Part shown: positions 48,893 through 59,223 of the stretch, piece after piece
Layout: each line of letters starts with the position of its first letter
How positions within the stretch are numbered: position 1 is the stretch's first letter
Source: a bacterium SCSIO 12844
Lineage (GTDB): Bacteria; Pseudomonadota; Gammaproteobacteria; Francisellales; Francisellaceae
Direction of reading: 5' to 3'
NCBI GenBank assembly: GCA_024397935.1
Contig: CP073743.1
Span: 1,364,001-1,428,000, forward strand
DNA: 64,000 nt
Program-made: the position numbers and the translations under genes
Notes under the pieces: model-generated
Databases searched by the model: none
What the model saw: only the letters and a program-made list of their open reading frames with translations
Told to the model about the DNA's origin: nothing

Positions 48893-50242
48893 ATGTATAC
48901 CAATTATCTGGCATTGATTGTGCTGGGCATTATTTTAATCATATTTGGCATTTTGCAAAAAATGAAAGTCAGTTTTGCATCTCGTTCGTTATTGTCACTG
49001 GTTGTTGGGTTAATTTTCGGTTTCTGTTGTAAGTTTTCATCCTCACTTTCGACTGACCAATCTTTAATCATGCAAGTATTAGCATTTATTGGTGATTTAT
49101 ATTTAAGCCTAATTAAAATGCTAGTTATTCCTTTAGTATTTACTGCAATTATACATGCAGTGGTTAATATGCGTCATCAACAAGGTGAGTATTTAACAAA
49201 AATATCAGTTAAAGTCGTCGCAATTTTATTAATTACGACAGGTATTTCAGCTTTTATTGCTTTTGCATTGGGTGTTGCATTAAATATTGGTCATGGGTTT
49301 GGAATTCCTAGTGAGATATGGCAACCGAATCATGTTAACCCAGGGATATTGGGTACGTTATTAGAGATGCTACCTACAAATCCTGTAGCGATTATGGTTA
49401 ATGGTAATGTGATGGCATTGGTTATTTTTGCATTATTAATCGGCATTGCATCATTAAGAGCTTATCGTGAAAATAAAACATTGGCTGAACCATTTATTAA
49501 CTTCATTCATTCAACGTTTGATGTAATAAAAAAATTAGCTAATATGGTGATTGGATTAACGCCTTATGGTGTGATTGCATTAATTGCGCATACTGTTATG
49601 ATGCAGGGTATTTCATCATTACTGACAATGCTTTCATTTATTGGTGCTGTATATTTAGCATTAGTATTAGTATTAACAATGCATATACTGTTATTATTAG
49701 CAGTAGGTAAAAACCCCATTAGTTATTTTAAAAATGTCTATCGTGCTTTATTAGTTGCATTTACAACTAGATCTAGTTTTGGAACACTACCTTTTACAAT
49801 GGATGCACTAAAAAGGGTAGGCGTTAATGATAGTATTGCTAATTTTGCACCAGGAGTTGGTGCAACAATTGGTATGAATGCATGTGCTGGCGTTTTTCCT
49901 GCAATGTTAGTTGTTTTAACGATGGTTGCCTCAGGTTATCCAATATCGTGGGAGTATTATATTATTGTGCCATTAGTAAGTATGTTGGCATCTATGGGCG
50001 TTTCTGGAATCCCTGGCACTGCTTATATTGCCGCTGGCGTTATGCTAACAACACTTGGTTTGCCATATACTTATGTTGCTTGGGCTATTGCTGTTGATGC
50101 AATCTTAGATATGGGGCGTACTATGACAAATATTAATGGTGTTATGGTTGCAGCAGTAGTAACAGATGCAACAACAAAAGTTGATGAAAATGCTTTTGAA
50201 GTCTCTGATGATAGTACCTTAGAAGCAAACTTAGCTAAATAA
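48893..50242 (+). CDS. Dicarboxylate/amino-acid:cation symporter, DAACS family
   Basis: This 449-residue transporter has about eight membrane helices and two re-entrant loops. Diagnostic elements are TRSSFGTLPFTMDAL (HP1 region), GVGATIGMNACAG and GIPGTAYIAAG (HP2). It resembles the cystine/dicarboxylate branch. The start at 48893 is chosen because the AAAAGAGG box ends at 48883, nine bases before this ATG; an ATG at 48884 directly abuts the box and is too close. It is followed by tRNA-Lys. Confidence 0.88.
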   Translation: MYTNYLALIVLGIILIIFGILQKMKVSFASRSLLSLVVGLIFGFCCKFSSSLSTDQSLIMQVLAFIGDLYLSLIKMLVIPLVFTAIIHAVVNMRHQQGEYLTKISVKVVAILLITTGISAFIAFALGVALNIGHGFGIPSEIWQPNHVNPGILGTLLEMLPTNPVAIMVNGNVMALVIFALLIGIASLRAYRENKTLAEPFINFIHSTFDVIKKLANMVIGLTPYGVIALIAHTVMMQGISSLLTMLSFIGAVYLALVLVLTMHILLLLAVGKNPISYFKNVYRALLVAFTTRSSFGTLPFTMDALKRVGVNDSIANFAPGVGATIGMNACAGVFPAMLVVLTMVASGYPISWEYYIIVPLVSMLASMGVSGIPGTAYIAAGVMLTTLGLPYTYVAWAIAVDAILDMGRTMTNINGVMVAAVVTDATTKVDENAFEVSDDSTLEANLAK

Positions 50243-50264
50243 TTGATAAACGATTAATTAATGG

Positions 50265-50292
50265 TTGACAACACATATCAGTGACTTATAAT
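50265..50292 (+). promoter_or_regulatory. Promoter of tRNA-Lys
   Basis: Consensus TTGACA (50265-50270) and TATAAT (50287-50292) with a 16-base spacer, followed by a short C-rich discriminator about 11 bases before the tRNA 5' end. Confidence 0.85.
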
Positions 50293-50303
50293 GTCATCCC
50301 GTT

Positions 50304-50379
50304 GGGTCGTTAGCTCAGTCGGTAGAGCAGCTGGCTTTTAACCAGTTGGTCATAGGTTCGAATCCTATACGACCCACCA
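50304..50379 (+). tRNA. tRNA-Lys (anticodon UUU)
   Basis: The 76-base sequence folds as a cloverleaf: acceptor GGGTCGT pairs with ACGACCC, D-arm GCTC...GAGC, anticodon stem CTGG/CCAG around loop CTTTTAA giving UUU, T-arm with GGTTCGAATCC, and an encoded CCA end. It closely resembles E. coli tRNA-Lys. I see no second copy of its 3' end in the window, so no sign of use as an integration site. Confidence 0.98.
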
Positions 50380-50592
50380 TTTTTCATAAAAACCTTACTT
50401 GTAAATACCATTTATAATTTTAATTATTTCAAAATAGGTTATCGATTTATATAGAAAAAAGTTAATTTAAAGAAATAATCGTTACAATACAACTAGCTTT
50501 AGTACTTTTCTTAAATAAGCAATTTTGCTAGAATAACATGCGAAGAAGATTATAATTGATAATAACAATAAGTTATAAAGAGGTATGAGAAA

Positions 50593-51003
50593 ATGACTGA
50601 GAAAAATAAACTTGCAATGAGCATTATAGAGCGGATGTTGATTGATTCTAATATGTCATTGGAAAACTTAACAGCTGAACAAATTCAATTTGTATTGCAA
50701 ACTGCAATTGAATCTGGAAAGTTAACATCAGATCAAGTGGCTAAATTAATTCAGCAAGCAATTGCTACTGGTAATATGACTGCAATGCAGCTTGCAATGA
50801 TACAGCGTGAATTTGCTAATTTACAGACAGCTAATGTAAATACTAATCATCAGTTTAATGTAATATTTCAGTCTGCTAGTGATCTTCAGGTGAAAAATGC
50901 AGAGACTGCTATGAAAGAGAAAGCAGAAAATGATTTATTTTTAGCTGAGCAGCAAAAAAAACGTCAACAACAAAACAATCAAAGTTTTGATACTAAAAAA
51001 TAG
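50593..51003 (+). CDS. Uncharacterised Gln-rich helical protein, 136 aa
   Basis: The protein is soluble and almost entirely helical, with two related segments at the start (LTAEQIQFVLQTAIESGKLT and LTSDQVAKLIQQAIATGNMT), which look like a short internal repeat of about 20 residues. The C-terminal third is charged and Gln/Lys-rich. No recognised family. A GAGG ribosome-binding site and an extended -10 (TGCTAGAAT) about 50 bases upstream support it as a real gene. It stands between tRNA-Lys and hrpA. Confidence 0.6.
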   Translation: MTEKNKLAMSIIERMLIDSNMSLENLTAEQIQFVLQTAIESGKLTSDQVAKLIQQAIATGNMTAMQLAMIQREFANLQTANVNTNHQFNVIFQSASDLQVKNAETAMKEKAENDLFLAEQQKKRQQQNNQSFDTKK

Positions 51004-51093
51004 AATAGGGAAATTCTTTTAAGTCAATAGTCGCTTTCTTTATAATCTGTTACTATGAGCCATTATTTATATTAAATAGTTTATGATATTAAA

Positions 51094-54000
51094 ATGGCAT
51101 CTTCTATTTTAGAAATTCAAAATAAATTAAATTTGATCACCACAGAGTCAAGGGCACTTGTGATCACCTATTTGCGTCAATTAAGGGCATTAGAGAAACA
51201 ACAAAAACCAATTGACCAAGAATTAGAAAGCCTCAATGAAATTATTGACTCTCTATTGGCATCTGTTGAAGAAAAAAAATTAAATCGTCCTAAAATTGCT
51301 TATCCAAAATTACCAGTTACCGACAGATTAGATGAAATTAAATCAGTTATTTCTAATCATCAAGTGATTATTATTGCAGGTGAAACAGGCTCTGGAAAAT
51401 CAACTCAATTGCCTAAAATTTGTCTTGAACTAGGGTTAGGCTGTAGGGGATTGATTGGTCATACACAGCCAAGAAGACTAGCAGCAAGATCGGTTGCTCA
51501 AAGAGTCGCTGAGGAATTAAATTGTGAGTTTGGTAGTTATGTAGGTTATAAAGTAAGGTTTAATGATAAAACATCTGAGAATACCTATATAAAAGTTATG
51601 ACGGATGGTATTTTACTAGCTGAGTTACAAAATGATCGTTACTTAAGCAAATATGATACAATTATTATTGATGAAGCGCATGAACGCAGTTTAAATATTG
51701 ATTTTATTTTAGGTTATCTAAAACACTTATTGCCTAAGAGACCAGAGTTAAAAATTATTATTACATCAGCAACGATTGATCATAAGCGATTTTCCGAGTA
51801 TTTTAATCAAGCACCAATTATTGAGGTTTCAGGTCGAACCTATCCAGTTGATATTCGTTATCATGCAGATTGGCAAGAAGGTGAATCAAGTGATAAGTCT
51901 CAACCTGAGCGTATTTTGGATGCCATCGAAGAGTTAACTTTAGATGGGAATGGCGATATATTGGTATTTTTTGCGACCGAACGCGAGACTCATGAAACAA
52001 AAGAGTTTTTAGAAAAAGCAAATTTAAAACATACAGATGTTTTACCCTTATATGCACGCTTATCTTCTAAGGAACAACAAAAAATATTTCAACCATACCA
52101 TAAACGCAGAATTATTTTATCAACTAATGTTGCGGAAACTTCAGTTACAGTGCCTGGTATACGCTATGTTATAGATACAGGTAAGGTAAGGATTAGTCGT
52201 TATAACTATCGTAATAAGGTGCAGCGTTTGCCAGTAGAGCTAATTTCACAGGCATCAGCTAACCAAAGAGCAGGTCGTTGTGGACGGGTAGCAAAGGGTA
52301 TTTGTATTAGGCTATATTCACACGAAGATTATTTATCTCGTAATCAGTTTACAGACCCAGAAATTTTAAGAACCAATCTTGCATCAGTCATATTGCAAAT
52401 GAAAGCACTTAAATTAGGTGATATAGAAGCATTTCCTTTTGTTGAACCACCAGATAACCGCTTTATCAAAGATGGTTTTCGCCTTTTAGATGAATTAAAT
52501 GCTATTGATGATAAAAAGCAATTAACAGAGATTGGTAAAATAATGGCTCAAATACCAATAGAGCCAAGATTTGCGCGCATGTTGATTGAAGCTAAAACAA
52601 AAGGTGTATTAAATGAAGTATTAATTATTGTCAGTTTTTTAAGCATTCAGGATCCAAGAGAGCGTCCTAAGGAATTTCAAGAGGCATCTTATCAAAAACA
52701 TATAGCTGATCGAGATAAACAGTCTGACTTTATGAGTATTATTAATCTATGGCAGCGTATTCAAAGACAAAATAAAGCACTATCAAATAATCAGTTTAAA
52801 CGTTATTGTCGTAACGAATTTTTATCCTATTTGCGTATTAGAGAATGGCGTGATATTTATCAGCAACTTAGAGAGTTAACAAATCAATTTAAATGGCCTC
52901 TCAATCAAAGTAAGGCGAATAATGATTTATTACATCAAGCTATTATCTCTGGATTATTAAGTCATATTGGCTTTAACCATGATGAAAGAGAATATCTTGG
53001 TGCAAGGGGATTAAAGTTTTATATTTTTCCAGGTTCATTTGTATTTAAAGAAACACCCAAATGGATTGTTGCATCTGACTTAATTGAAACGACAAAACTT
53101 TATGCACGTGTTGTTACAAAAATTAATGTTGATTGGTTAGAAAAACTAGCAGCACATTTAATTAAGCGTCATTATTTTGAGCCACATTGGCGCAATAAGG
53201 CCCAGGATGTTGCAGCATTTGAGCGTGTTAGTTTATATGGATTAGATATTGTACAAAAACGTATTGTTTCTTATGGTAAAATAAAACAAGATGAATCAAG
53301 AGAAATTTTTATACGTGATGCATTAGTTGAAGGTAATTTAAATACAGATGCAGCATTTTATCAGCATAATTTGAAATTATTAGATGATATCGATGATTTG
53401 GAAAATAAAGCTAGACGTAGAGATATCATGGTAGATGAAGCAGCATTATATGAATTTTATCATCAACATATTCCTGAAAATGTTTATAATTTAGCAACCT
53501 TTAAATCTTGGTATAAAGCATTATTTAAAGAAAAGCAAAAGTATCTTTATTTTGATTTCAATGATGTGGTTCAGAATGATACTTCAAATATTAATGAAAA
53601 AAATTATCCCAATTATTTTGAAACAAATGGCTTAAAGTTACCATTAACTTATCATTTTGATCCAACGAACCATGCTGATGGCATTACAATGACCGTACCA
53701 CTACCACTAATAGAGCGTGTATCAGTTGAACAAACTGATTGGTTAGTTCCTGGTATGCTAGAAGATAAAATTACAGCATTAATGCGTGCGTTACCAAAGC
53801 ATATACGTAAACATGCATTACCGATTGCACATTATGCAAGAGCATTAACAGAAAGTATTACCTACAACCCGAATAATAATTTACGTCAACAACTTGTCAA
53901 AGAACTTATAAGGATTACTGGCGTTAAATTTGGCTTATCGGTTTGGGATAATGTTGAGATTGAACCTTTTTTGATGATGAACTATCGTATTGTAGATGAG

Positions 54001-54987
54001 AAAGCTAAATTTTTAAAAGAAGGTAGAAATTTAAGGCAATTAATAACGCAATTAAAAAATAAAAATAAGCTATCTGATCAAAGTATTAATAAATTAAAAG
54101 ATCAAAAAATAAGTCAACAGCTCTATCAACGCTGGGAATTTGATCGCTTAGATGATAAGAAGCAAGTCAAACGCTTTGATGTATTATTAGATGTTTATCC
54201 ATGTTTGGTTGATTGTAAAGAGGGGGTAAAAATTAGCCATGAAAATACATTAGAAAAAGCACAAAAGATGCATTTTCTTGCTATTAAACGATTGCTTGAT
54301 TTTGAATGTAGATATTTATATAAAACAATAAAAAATAATATTAAAAATAGGCAGAAATTAGCATTATATTTTTCACTGATTACTAAAACTGAAGAGCAAT
54401 GGTTAGAAGATTTATTTCAAACAAGTTTAATTTATGCCTTTCTATTAACTGAAGAAAGAGCTTGGCAAATTAAAGGCTATGATGATTTTGAGAAATTAGT
54501 TAAACAAGGTAAAGGTCAATTAGTTGAGGTATCAGAGCAAATTACGAAAATATTAAATCAATTGATGCCATTATTTTATGAAATTAATAAAAATCTAACA
54601 GCTAAAAATATTGCCTTAGACTTAGTTAAAAGCTATCAAGATATGAAGTCACAACTAGAAGCAATGATATATCAAGGTTTTATGAGTAAAACAGATAAAA
54701 AGTGGTTTGATCGTTTATCTATATATTTATTCAGTATAAAAGAACGTATATTAAAGCTTTCACGCAACTTAAATCAAGATAAAGCGTTTATGCTTAGTGT
54801 AGATGAAATTTATGAGCAATTAGATCGACAAATAGAACAAAAAAATATATCTGATGATGATAAGCGTATTGTAGAGATTGAATGGTTAATCCAAGAGTTA
54901 TGGGTTTCATTTTATGCACAGCAATATAAAACAATTCAACCTGTATCTGCAAAAAGAATTTTAAAAATAATTAATAATCTTCAATAA
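51094..54987 (+). CDS. hrpA: ATP-dependent RNA helicase HrpA
   Basis: This 1297-residue DEAH-box RNA helicase has Walker A GETGSGKST (about residue 95), DEAH in IIDEAHERS, SAT motif, and QRAGRCGR for motif VI, followed by the HA2/OB-fold region and the long C-terminal DUF3418 domain (about 700-1290) typical of HrpA. It acts in RNA metabolism and rescue of stalled ribosomes. Immediately downstream begins the cluster of hairpin-family genes, starting with the broken copy. Confidence 0.96.
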   Translation: MASSILEIQNKLNLITTESRALVITYLRQLRALEKQQKPIDQELESLNEIIDSLLASVEEKKLNRPKIAYPKLPVTDRLDEIKSVISNHQVIIIAGETGSGKSTQLPKICLELGLGCRGLIGHTQPRRLAARSVAQRVAEELNCEFGSYVGYKVRFNDKTSENTYIKVMTDGILLAELQNDRYLSKYDTIIIDEAHERSLNIDFILGYLKHLLPKRPELKIIITSATIDHKRFSEYFNQAPIIEVSGRTYPVDIRYHADWQEGESSDKSQPERILDAIEELTLDGNGDILVFFATERETHETKEFLEKANLKHTDVLPLYARLSSKEQQKIFQPYHKRRIILSTNVAETSVTVPGIRYVIDTGKVRISRYNYRNKVQRLPVELISQASANQRAGRCGRVAKGICIRLYSHEDYLSRNQFTDPEILRTNLASVILQMKALKLGDIEAFPFVEPPDNRFIKDGFRLLDELNAIDDKKQLTEIGKIMAQIPIEPRFARMLIEAKTKGVLNEVLIIVSFLSIQDPRERPKEFQEASYQKHIADRDKQSDFMSIINLWQRIQRQNKALSNNQFKRYCRNEFLSYLRIREWRDIYQQLRELTNQFKWPLNQSKANNDLLHQAIISGLLSHIGFNHDEREYLGARGLKFYIFPGSFVFKETPKWIVASDLIETTKLYARVVTKINVDWLEKLAAHLIKRHYFEPHWRNKAQDVAAFERVSLYGLDIVQKRIVSYGKIKQDESREIFIRDALVEGNLNTDAAFYQHNLKLLDDIDDLENKARRRDIMVDEAALYEFYHQHIPENVYNLATFKSWYKALFKEKQKYLYFDFNDVVQNDTSNINEKNYPNYFETNGLKLPLTYHFDPTNHADGITMTVPLPLIERVSVEQTDWLVPGMLEDKITALMRALPKHIRKHALPIAHYARALTESITYNPNNNLRQQLVKELIRITGVKFGLSVWDNVEIEPFLMMNYRIVDEKAKFLKEGRNLRQLITQLKNKNKLSDQSINKLKDQKISQQLYQRWEFDRLDDKKQVKRFDVLLDVYPCLVDCKEGVKISHENTLEKAQKMHFLAIKRLLDFECRYLYKTIKNNIKNRQKLALYFSLITKTEEQWLEDLFQTSLIYAFLLTEERAWQIKGYDDFEKLVKQGKGQLVEVSEQITKILNQLMPLFYEINKNLTAKNIALDLVKSYQDMKSQLEAMIYQGFMSKTDKKWFDRLSIYLFSIKERILKLSRNLNQDKAFMLSVDEIYEQLDRQIEQKNISDDDKRIVEIEWLIQELWVSFYAQQYKTIQPVSAKRILKIINNLQ

Positions 54988-55063
54988 TGCTATAAAAAAA
55001 TTCACATCTAAAGTAATTTAAGTGCTATAAAAATAATAAATTTAATATTGGTTGCGATTATAG

Positions 55064-56114
55064 ATGACTTTAGAGGAATTTTTATCTGGAGTAAGAGAGT
55101 TTACTGTTTGGGTAGCTGAAAATGATCCAGAACTAAATTATATTGCTGGTACTGGTGTTGCTTTGGCAACTGATGGGACTGTATCTAATCATTTATTAAA
55201 CACACACGCAAATATCTCTGAAGGTGCATTAAATGATATTGGTAGGTATGAGATCATGGAGGTTTGTTGTATCTACAGTATGTGACTTTAGTATTGCTGT
55301 ATGGGATTTTTATAAAAGTGCTAGAAAATATTGGGATTTTGATTATTAGTTTGAAGAACAATTATGTGAGTTAGATTATTTAAGTTGCAAAATTTCTGAA
55401 ATTGACGATATATTAGAAAAAGAATTAATTGAGGATGATAATCAAAGAAATAAAATTTATGATCAGTTAGATAATTATAAAACTAGAAAAAATAATCTAA
55501 TTGAAGATATTAAAGTCTACTCTGCTTATTATTTTTATCAAAAACTTCAAAACTCTAATTTAGATGATAAAAGAAAGTATGCTAATCAATTTGTAGTATC
55601 TTTTAATTTAAGCTTTAATAAAGCTTATGCAAAACAAAATCTTGTTAATATTCATGAAGATGATCGAAATACTATTTTAAATCAAGTATCAGCAGAAAAT
55701 ATTCAAACAAAACCATCTTCAGATGTGATTGAAAGAGCTCAAAATATTAAAGAGAGTTTAAAAAATGACACTAAAGACAAAGGCATTAAGCTTACTTTAA
55801 AAACATTTAGTATGGTTGGTATGACATTACTTGCCGTTGGTGCAATTTGTCATCCAATAGGGCTTGCAATTACAGCTTTAGTTGCTGCAGATTATTTATT
55901 ATATTCATTTGGTCTTCCTGCAGCAAAAAAATTATGGAATAAATGCTTTGATTCATCTGAAAAAATGATGCCAGCTAACCCAGTATATAATGAAGATGAT
56001 AGTCAGATAGTAGATGACCCTCCAATGTTGATGAGTAATGGAGATAATTCTAACATATCTTCAGATGAAGATTATTATGGTGATGATGAAAGCTATGCAG
56101 TCGTTAATGGATAG
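55064..56114 (+). pseudogene. Broken copy of the hairpin-protein family
   Basis: The first 60 codons closely match the intact gene at 56354 (same MTLEEFLSGVREFT start and NHLLNTHANIS block). Then about 65 codons, including most of the first hydrophobic hairpin, are missing, and the frame changes near 55240. A TAG at 55347 replaces the Trp of YWDFDYW. After that the frame stays open to 56114 through the second hairpin (GLPAAKKLWNKC) and an acidic tail. The lost and altered parts show that this copy no longer makes a full-length protein, though the piece from 55725 is an open 129 codons. Confidence 0.85.
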
Positions 56115-56353
56115 TTTATCTAAATTAACGGAATCTTCGCTTTAAAACCTGTAATGAATTATTTCATAATTTTAATTATATAAGTTTATGATTTGTATCT
56201 ATATAATAGGTTGTCTCTAGTTATAATTAATAATATAGTTTCAAGTTTGCATTAAATTAACCATGCATTAATTAACTAGTCATATTTTTTTGTTATAATT
56301 TGCCATATATTTGCTTAGTAGGTCGCTATTTCATAGGTTGGGTTGCGTTTATA

Positions 56354-58081
56354 ATGACGTTAGAAGAATTTTTATCAGGTGTACGTGAGTTTACAGGGTG
56401 GGTTGCAGAAAATGACCCTGAATTAAACTATATCGTATTTACAGGTGTTGGCTTAACCACTGATGGAACAGTTCCTAATCACTTATTAAATACGCATGCA
56501 AATATTTCTCAAGGCACATTAAACGGTATCGCTGCAGGATGGAATTATGCTGATGCTGCTTGCTCTATTATTACTGTAGGTGAATTATTATTACAAAATT
56601 ATTTTGATGAGGTAAATGATAAAAATCGCATTGAAAATTATGCAAAAGCTGCGGTTTTAACTGCATCAGTGACAACTCTAATTGCAATGACTGCTGCAGG
56701 AATGGGTGCTTGGGGCTTTGCTATAGCAACGATTTGTGATTTTGGCATTGCTTCTTGGGATTTTTATCGTAGTGCTAGAAAGTATTGGGATTTTGATTAT
56801 TGGTTGGAAGAACAGCTTTATGAATTAGATTATTTAAGCCGAAAAATCAGTGAACCAGATGTCGGTGATAAATTAAGTTATTTTCAAGCTAGAAAAACTC
56901 ATATAATTAAGAATATCAAAGCTTATTCTACTTATCATTATCATCAAAAATTAATAAAGTCTGATGTAGAGGATAAAAGCAAGGAGGCTAGAGAGTTTGA
57001 AGCAAATTTTAATGAAAGTTTTAATAAAATATGTGCAAGCTATAACTTTACTCATATCAAGCGGAGTGATAAAGCTGAAATCTTAACTCATGTTTCATCG
57101 AAATATATTCAGATACCAAGAAATTCAGATAAGTTTAGAGCTAAGCAAATTAAAGAAAATCTAAAAAAAGATACTCAGGATAAAGGCATTAAACTTGCTT
57201 TAAAAACAGCAAGTATGGTTGGTATGATATTATTAGCTGTTGCTGCCTCTTGCCACCCAGTAGGGTTGGCAATAACAGCCGGTGTTGCTGCTGGGTATTT
57301 ACTTTATTCATTTGGTTTTCCAGCAGCAAAAAAATTATGGAATCATTGTTGTAAAGCTCCTGAAAAAACATTATCAAAGTTTCAGTTACAAACTGATGAA
57401 TTGTTGAGAGTTGAAGATAAAATTATTTCAAATAATCTTGATGATGATAAAATTGATCTTTTTGATTTGTTAAATAATAATGGTTTGTTTTATTCAAACA
57501 AAAATGCAACAAATATTGATGATAAATTTAGTTCTTATGCTAGAAGAGTTCTTGCAAGTATAGATAATGAAGAAGCTAATGATTTTCTTGACTTTTTTTA
57601 TGATCAAGTAGATGAACAGCATCAGGAAGAATTATTACCCGTATTACTAGATGATTTTATAATATATAAGGATATTGGCAGGATTAGTCAATTAAATAAG
57701 TCTTATGATAATTTAATTAAAGGTCAAGCAACTAATGATCATAAATATTCTAAAGTAAATGGTTATCTTGAAGATACAATTACTGAAAGTATTGCTAAAT
57801 ATGCAAAAAGATTGAGACAAGATGAAACATTACCAGTTAAAATTCAGCTTGATAAGTTTAAAAAATTCAATGACTTATTAATAAAAAGAGAAACAGATAT
57901 GATGGGGTTTTATTTAAATCGAAAAAATAAAATTGGTAGATTAGAGCTTGAAATTGATGTCAATGAGTTTATTTCATTTGTTGAGCATGGTCTAAATTAC
58001 AAACATACACCAGCTAAGTTATTTTATAGTGAAAGTAGCTATCAGAGAGATGATATTGATAGCTTAACAATGGTTGGCTGA
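56354..58081 (+). CDS. Hairpin-family protein of unknown function, 575 aa
   Basis: The start at 56354 aligns with the MTLEEFL start of the broken copy; the open frame runs 54 bases further upstream without a better site. Residues 97-130 and 285-322 are hydrophobic hairpins. Between them lie DFYRSARKYWDFDYWLEEQL and a helical linker; after the second is GFPAAKKLWNHC, then a 240-residue helical extension missing from the 59224 copy. No signal peptide is present, so export by an unconventional system or cytoplasmic-membrane location are both possible. I recognise no named family. A role as a membrane-inserting effector is speculative. Confidence 0.7.
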   Translation: MTLEEFLSGVREFTGWVAENDPELNYIVFTGVGLTTDGTVPNHLLNTHANISQGTLNGIAAGWNYADAACSIITVGELLLQNYFDEVNDKNRIENYAKAAVLTASVTTLIAMTAAGMGAWGFAIATICDFGIASWDFYRSARKYWDFDYWLEEQLYELDYLSRKISEPDVGDKLSYFQARKTHIIKNIKAYSTYHYHQKLIKSDVEDKSKEAREFEANFNESFNKICASYNFTHIKRSDKAEILTHVSSKYIQIPRNSDKFRAKQIKENLKKDTQDKGIKLALKTASMVGMILLAVAASCHPVGLAITAGVAAGYLLYSFGFPAAKKLWNHCCKAPEKTLSKFQLQTDELLRVEDKIISNNLDDDKIDLFDLLNNNGLFYSNKNATNIDDKFSSYARRVLASIDNEEANDFLDFFYDQVDEQHQEELLPVLLDDFIIYKDIGRISQLNKSYDNLIKGQATNDHKYSKVNGYLEDTITESIAKYAKRLRQDETLPVKIQLDKFKKFNDLLIKRETDMMGFYLNRKNKIGRLELEIDVNEFISFVEHGLNYKHTPAKLFYSESSYQRDDIDSLTMVG

Positions 58082-58138
58082 TTTAATTATAACTGTAGTT
58101 TTTTAAGATTTAATTTATAATAAAACCATGACTTAAAA

Positions 58139-59113
58139 ATGGAATTATATTTAATAATGCTTAGCGTATTTAGCACTACTTTTGTTTTATTCTTTACTAT
58201 ATTTCTTGGGATGATTTTAGGAAAAACGCGTATTTTTGATACAGGTTCAGATAAAGTACTAATTCATTTTGTTTTCTATATTGCACTTCCAATGCAATTA
58301 TTTTTAAGTTGTTATAAAAGTAGTTTGGAATTATTTAATCCAGGTTATATAGCTTCTTATTTTATTTCTATGATTATCATAATTGTAATTACCTGTTTTA
58401 TTAGTATAAAGTTTTTAAAAACTTCATTTGCTGCTTCTGCATTAAATACGATGTCAGTAACACAAATAGATGGTGCATATTTTACAATTCCTCTTTTTAT
58501 GTTGGTATTTTCTTCAGCAGCTTTTGCAATCCCTTTAATGGCAATTCAGAATGTTATATTTTTTACATTTACTGTTTTAATAATAGAGTTGACAAGTCAA
58601 AACAATAAATTAGCTAGTAATACTAAATTTAATAGCTATACATTTATCTTAAAGCGCATCATTAAAGTAATTACAACAAACCCTATTATTGTATCTTCTA
58701 TTTTAGGGTTTGTTCTTGGAGCAACAAAAGTTCCTTTGGAAAAGCATTTAATTGATGTACTTGGATTCTTGGGAAGAACTTCAGCACCTGTTGCACTTTT
58801 TTCATTGGGGTTATCATGTTCATTTAGCTTTGCACATATAAGAAATTTTGATGAGAGTATAATAGTCATAGTTCTATCTATTATGAAATTGATATTATTT
58901 CCAATAGTTGCTGTAATTATTGGTCTTTTATTTGGCTTAGATCATCAATTACTGCTTGCTTTAGCTTTATTAACAGCAAGCCCTACCGCAACGCATAACT
59001 ATATTATTGCTAATCAATATAATTTAAAAGCTGAAATTCAAACATTTGTTGTTGTATTAACAACTATTCTAAGCTTTATTACAATCAATATTTGGCTGTT
59101 TTTACTGCAGTAA
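58139..59113 (+). CDS. AEC-family permease
   Basis: This 324-residue inner-membrane protein has about ten transmembrane helices arranged as two five-helix halves, with ALPMQLFLSC in the first half and a LGRTSAPVALFSLGLS block in the second, the marks of the auxin efflux carrier family. Bacterial members export or import organic acids such as malate or malonate. It sits between two hairpin-family genes on the same strand. Whether it belongs functionally with them is unknown. Confidence 0.87.
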   Translation: MELYLIMLSVFSTTFVLFFTIFLGMILGKTRIFDTGSDKVLIHFVFYIALPMQLFLSCYKSSLELFNPGYIASYFISMIIIIVITCFISIKFLKTSFAASALNTMSVTQIDGAYFTIPLFMLVFSSAAFAIPLMAIQNVIFFTFTVLIIELTSQNNKLASNTKFNSYTFILKRIIKVITTNPIIVSSILGFVLGATKVPLEKHLIDVLGFLGRTSAPVALFSLGLSCSFSFAHIRNFDESIIVIVLSIMKLILFPIVAVIIGLLFGLDHQLLLALALLTASPTATHNYIIANQYNLKAEIQTFVVVLTTILSFITINIWLFLLQ

Positions 59114-59223
59114 TTGTTTATAGCTATTTATATATTATTACTTGTTATGATATAATATATTAAAATGTTTTTTAATCAAAATATAAAATAGTTGATTATG
59201 TATTAATAATCATGGGGGGTGGC

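Noticed and set aside
50304-50379. tRNA-Lys as a genomic-island attachment site
   Set aside because: I found no repeat of its 3' end nearby and no integrase gene in the window.
55725-56114. 129-codon open frame as a separate gene
   Set aside because: It begins at a GTG inside the family sequence, without a ribosome-binding site, and lines up with the second half of the intact paralogue. It is better described as part of the broken copy.
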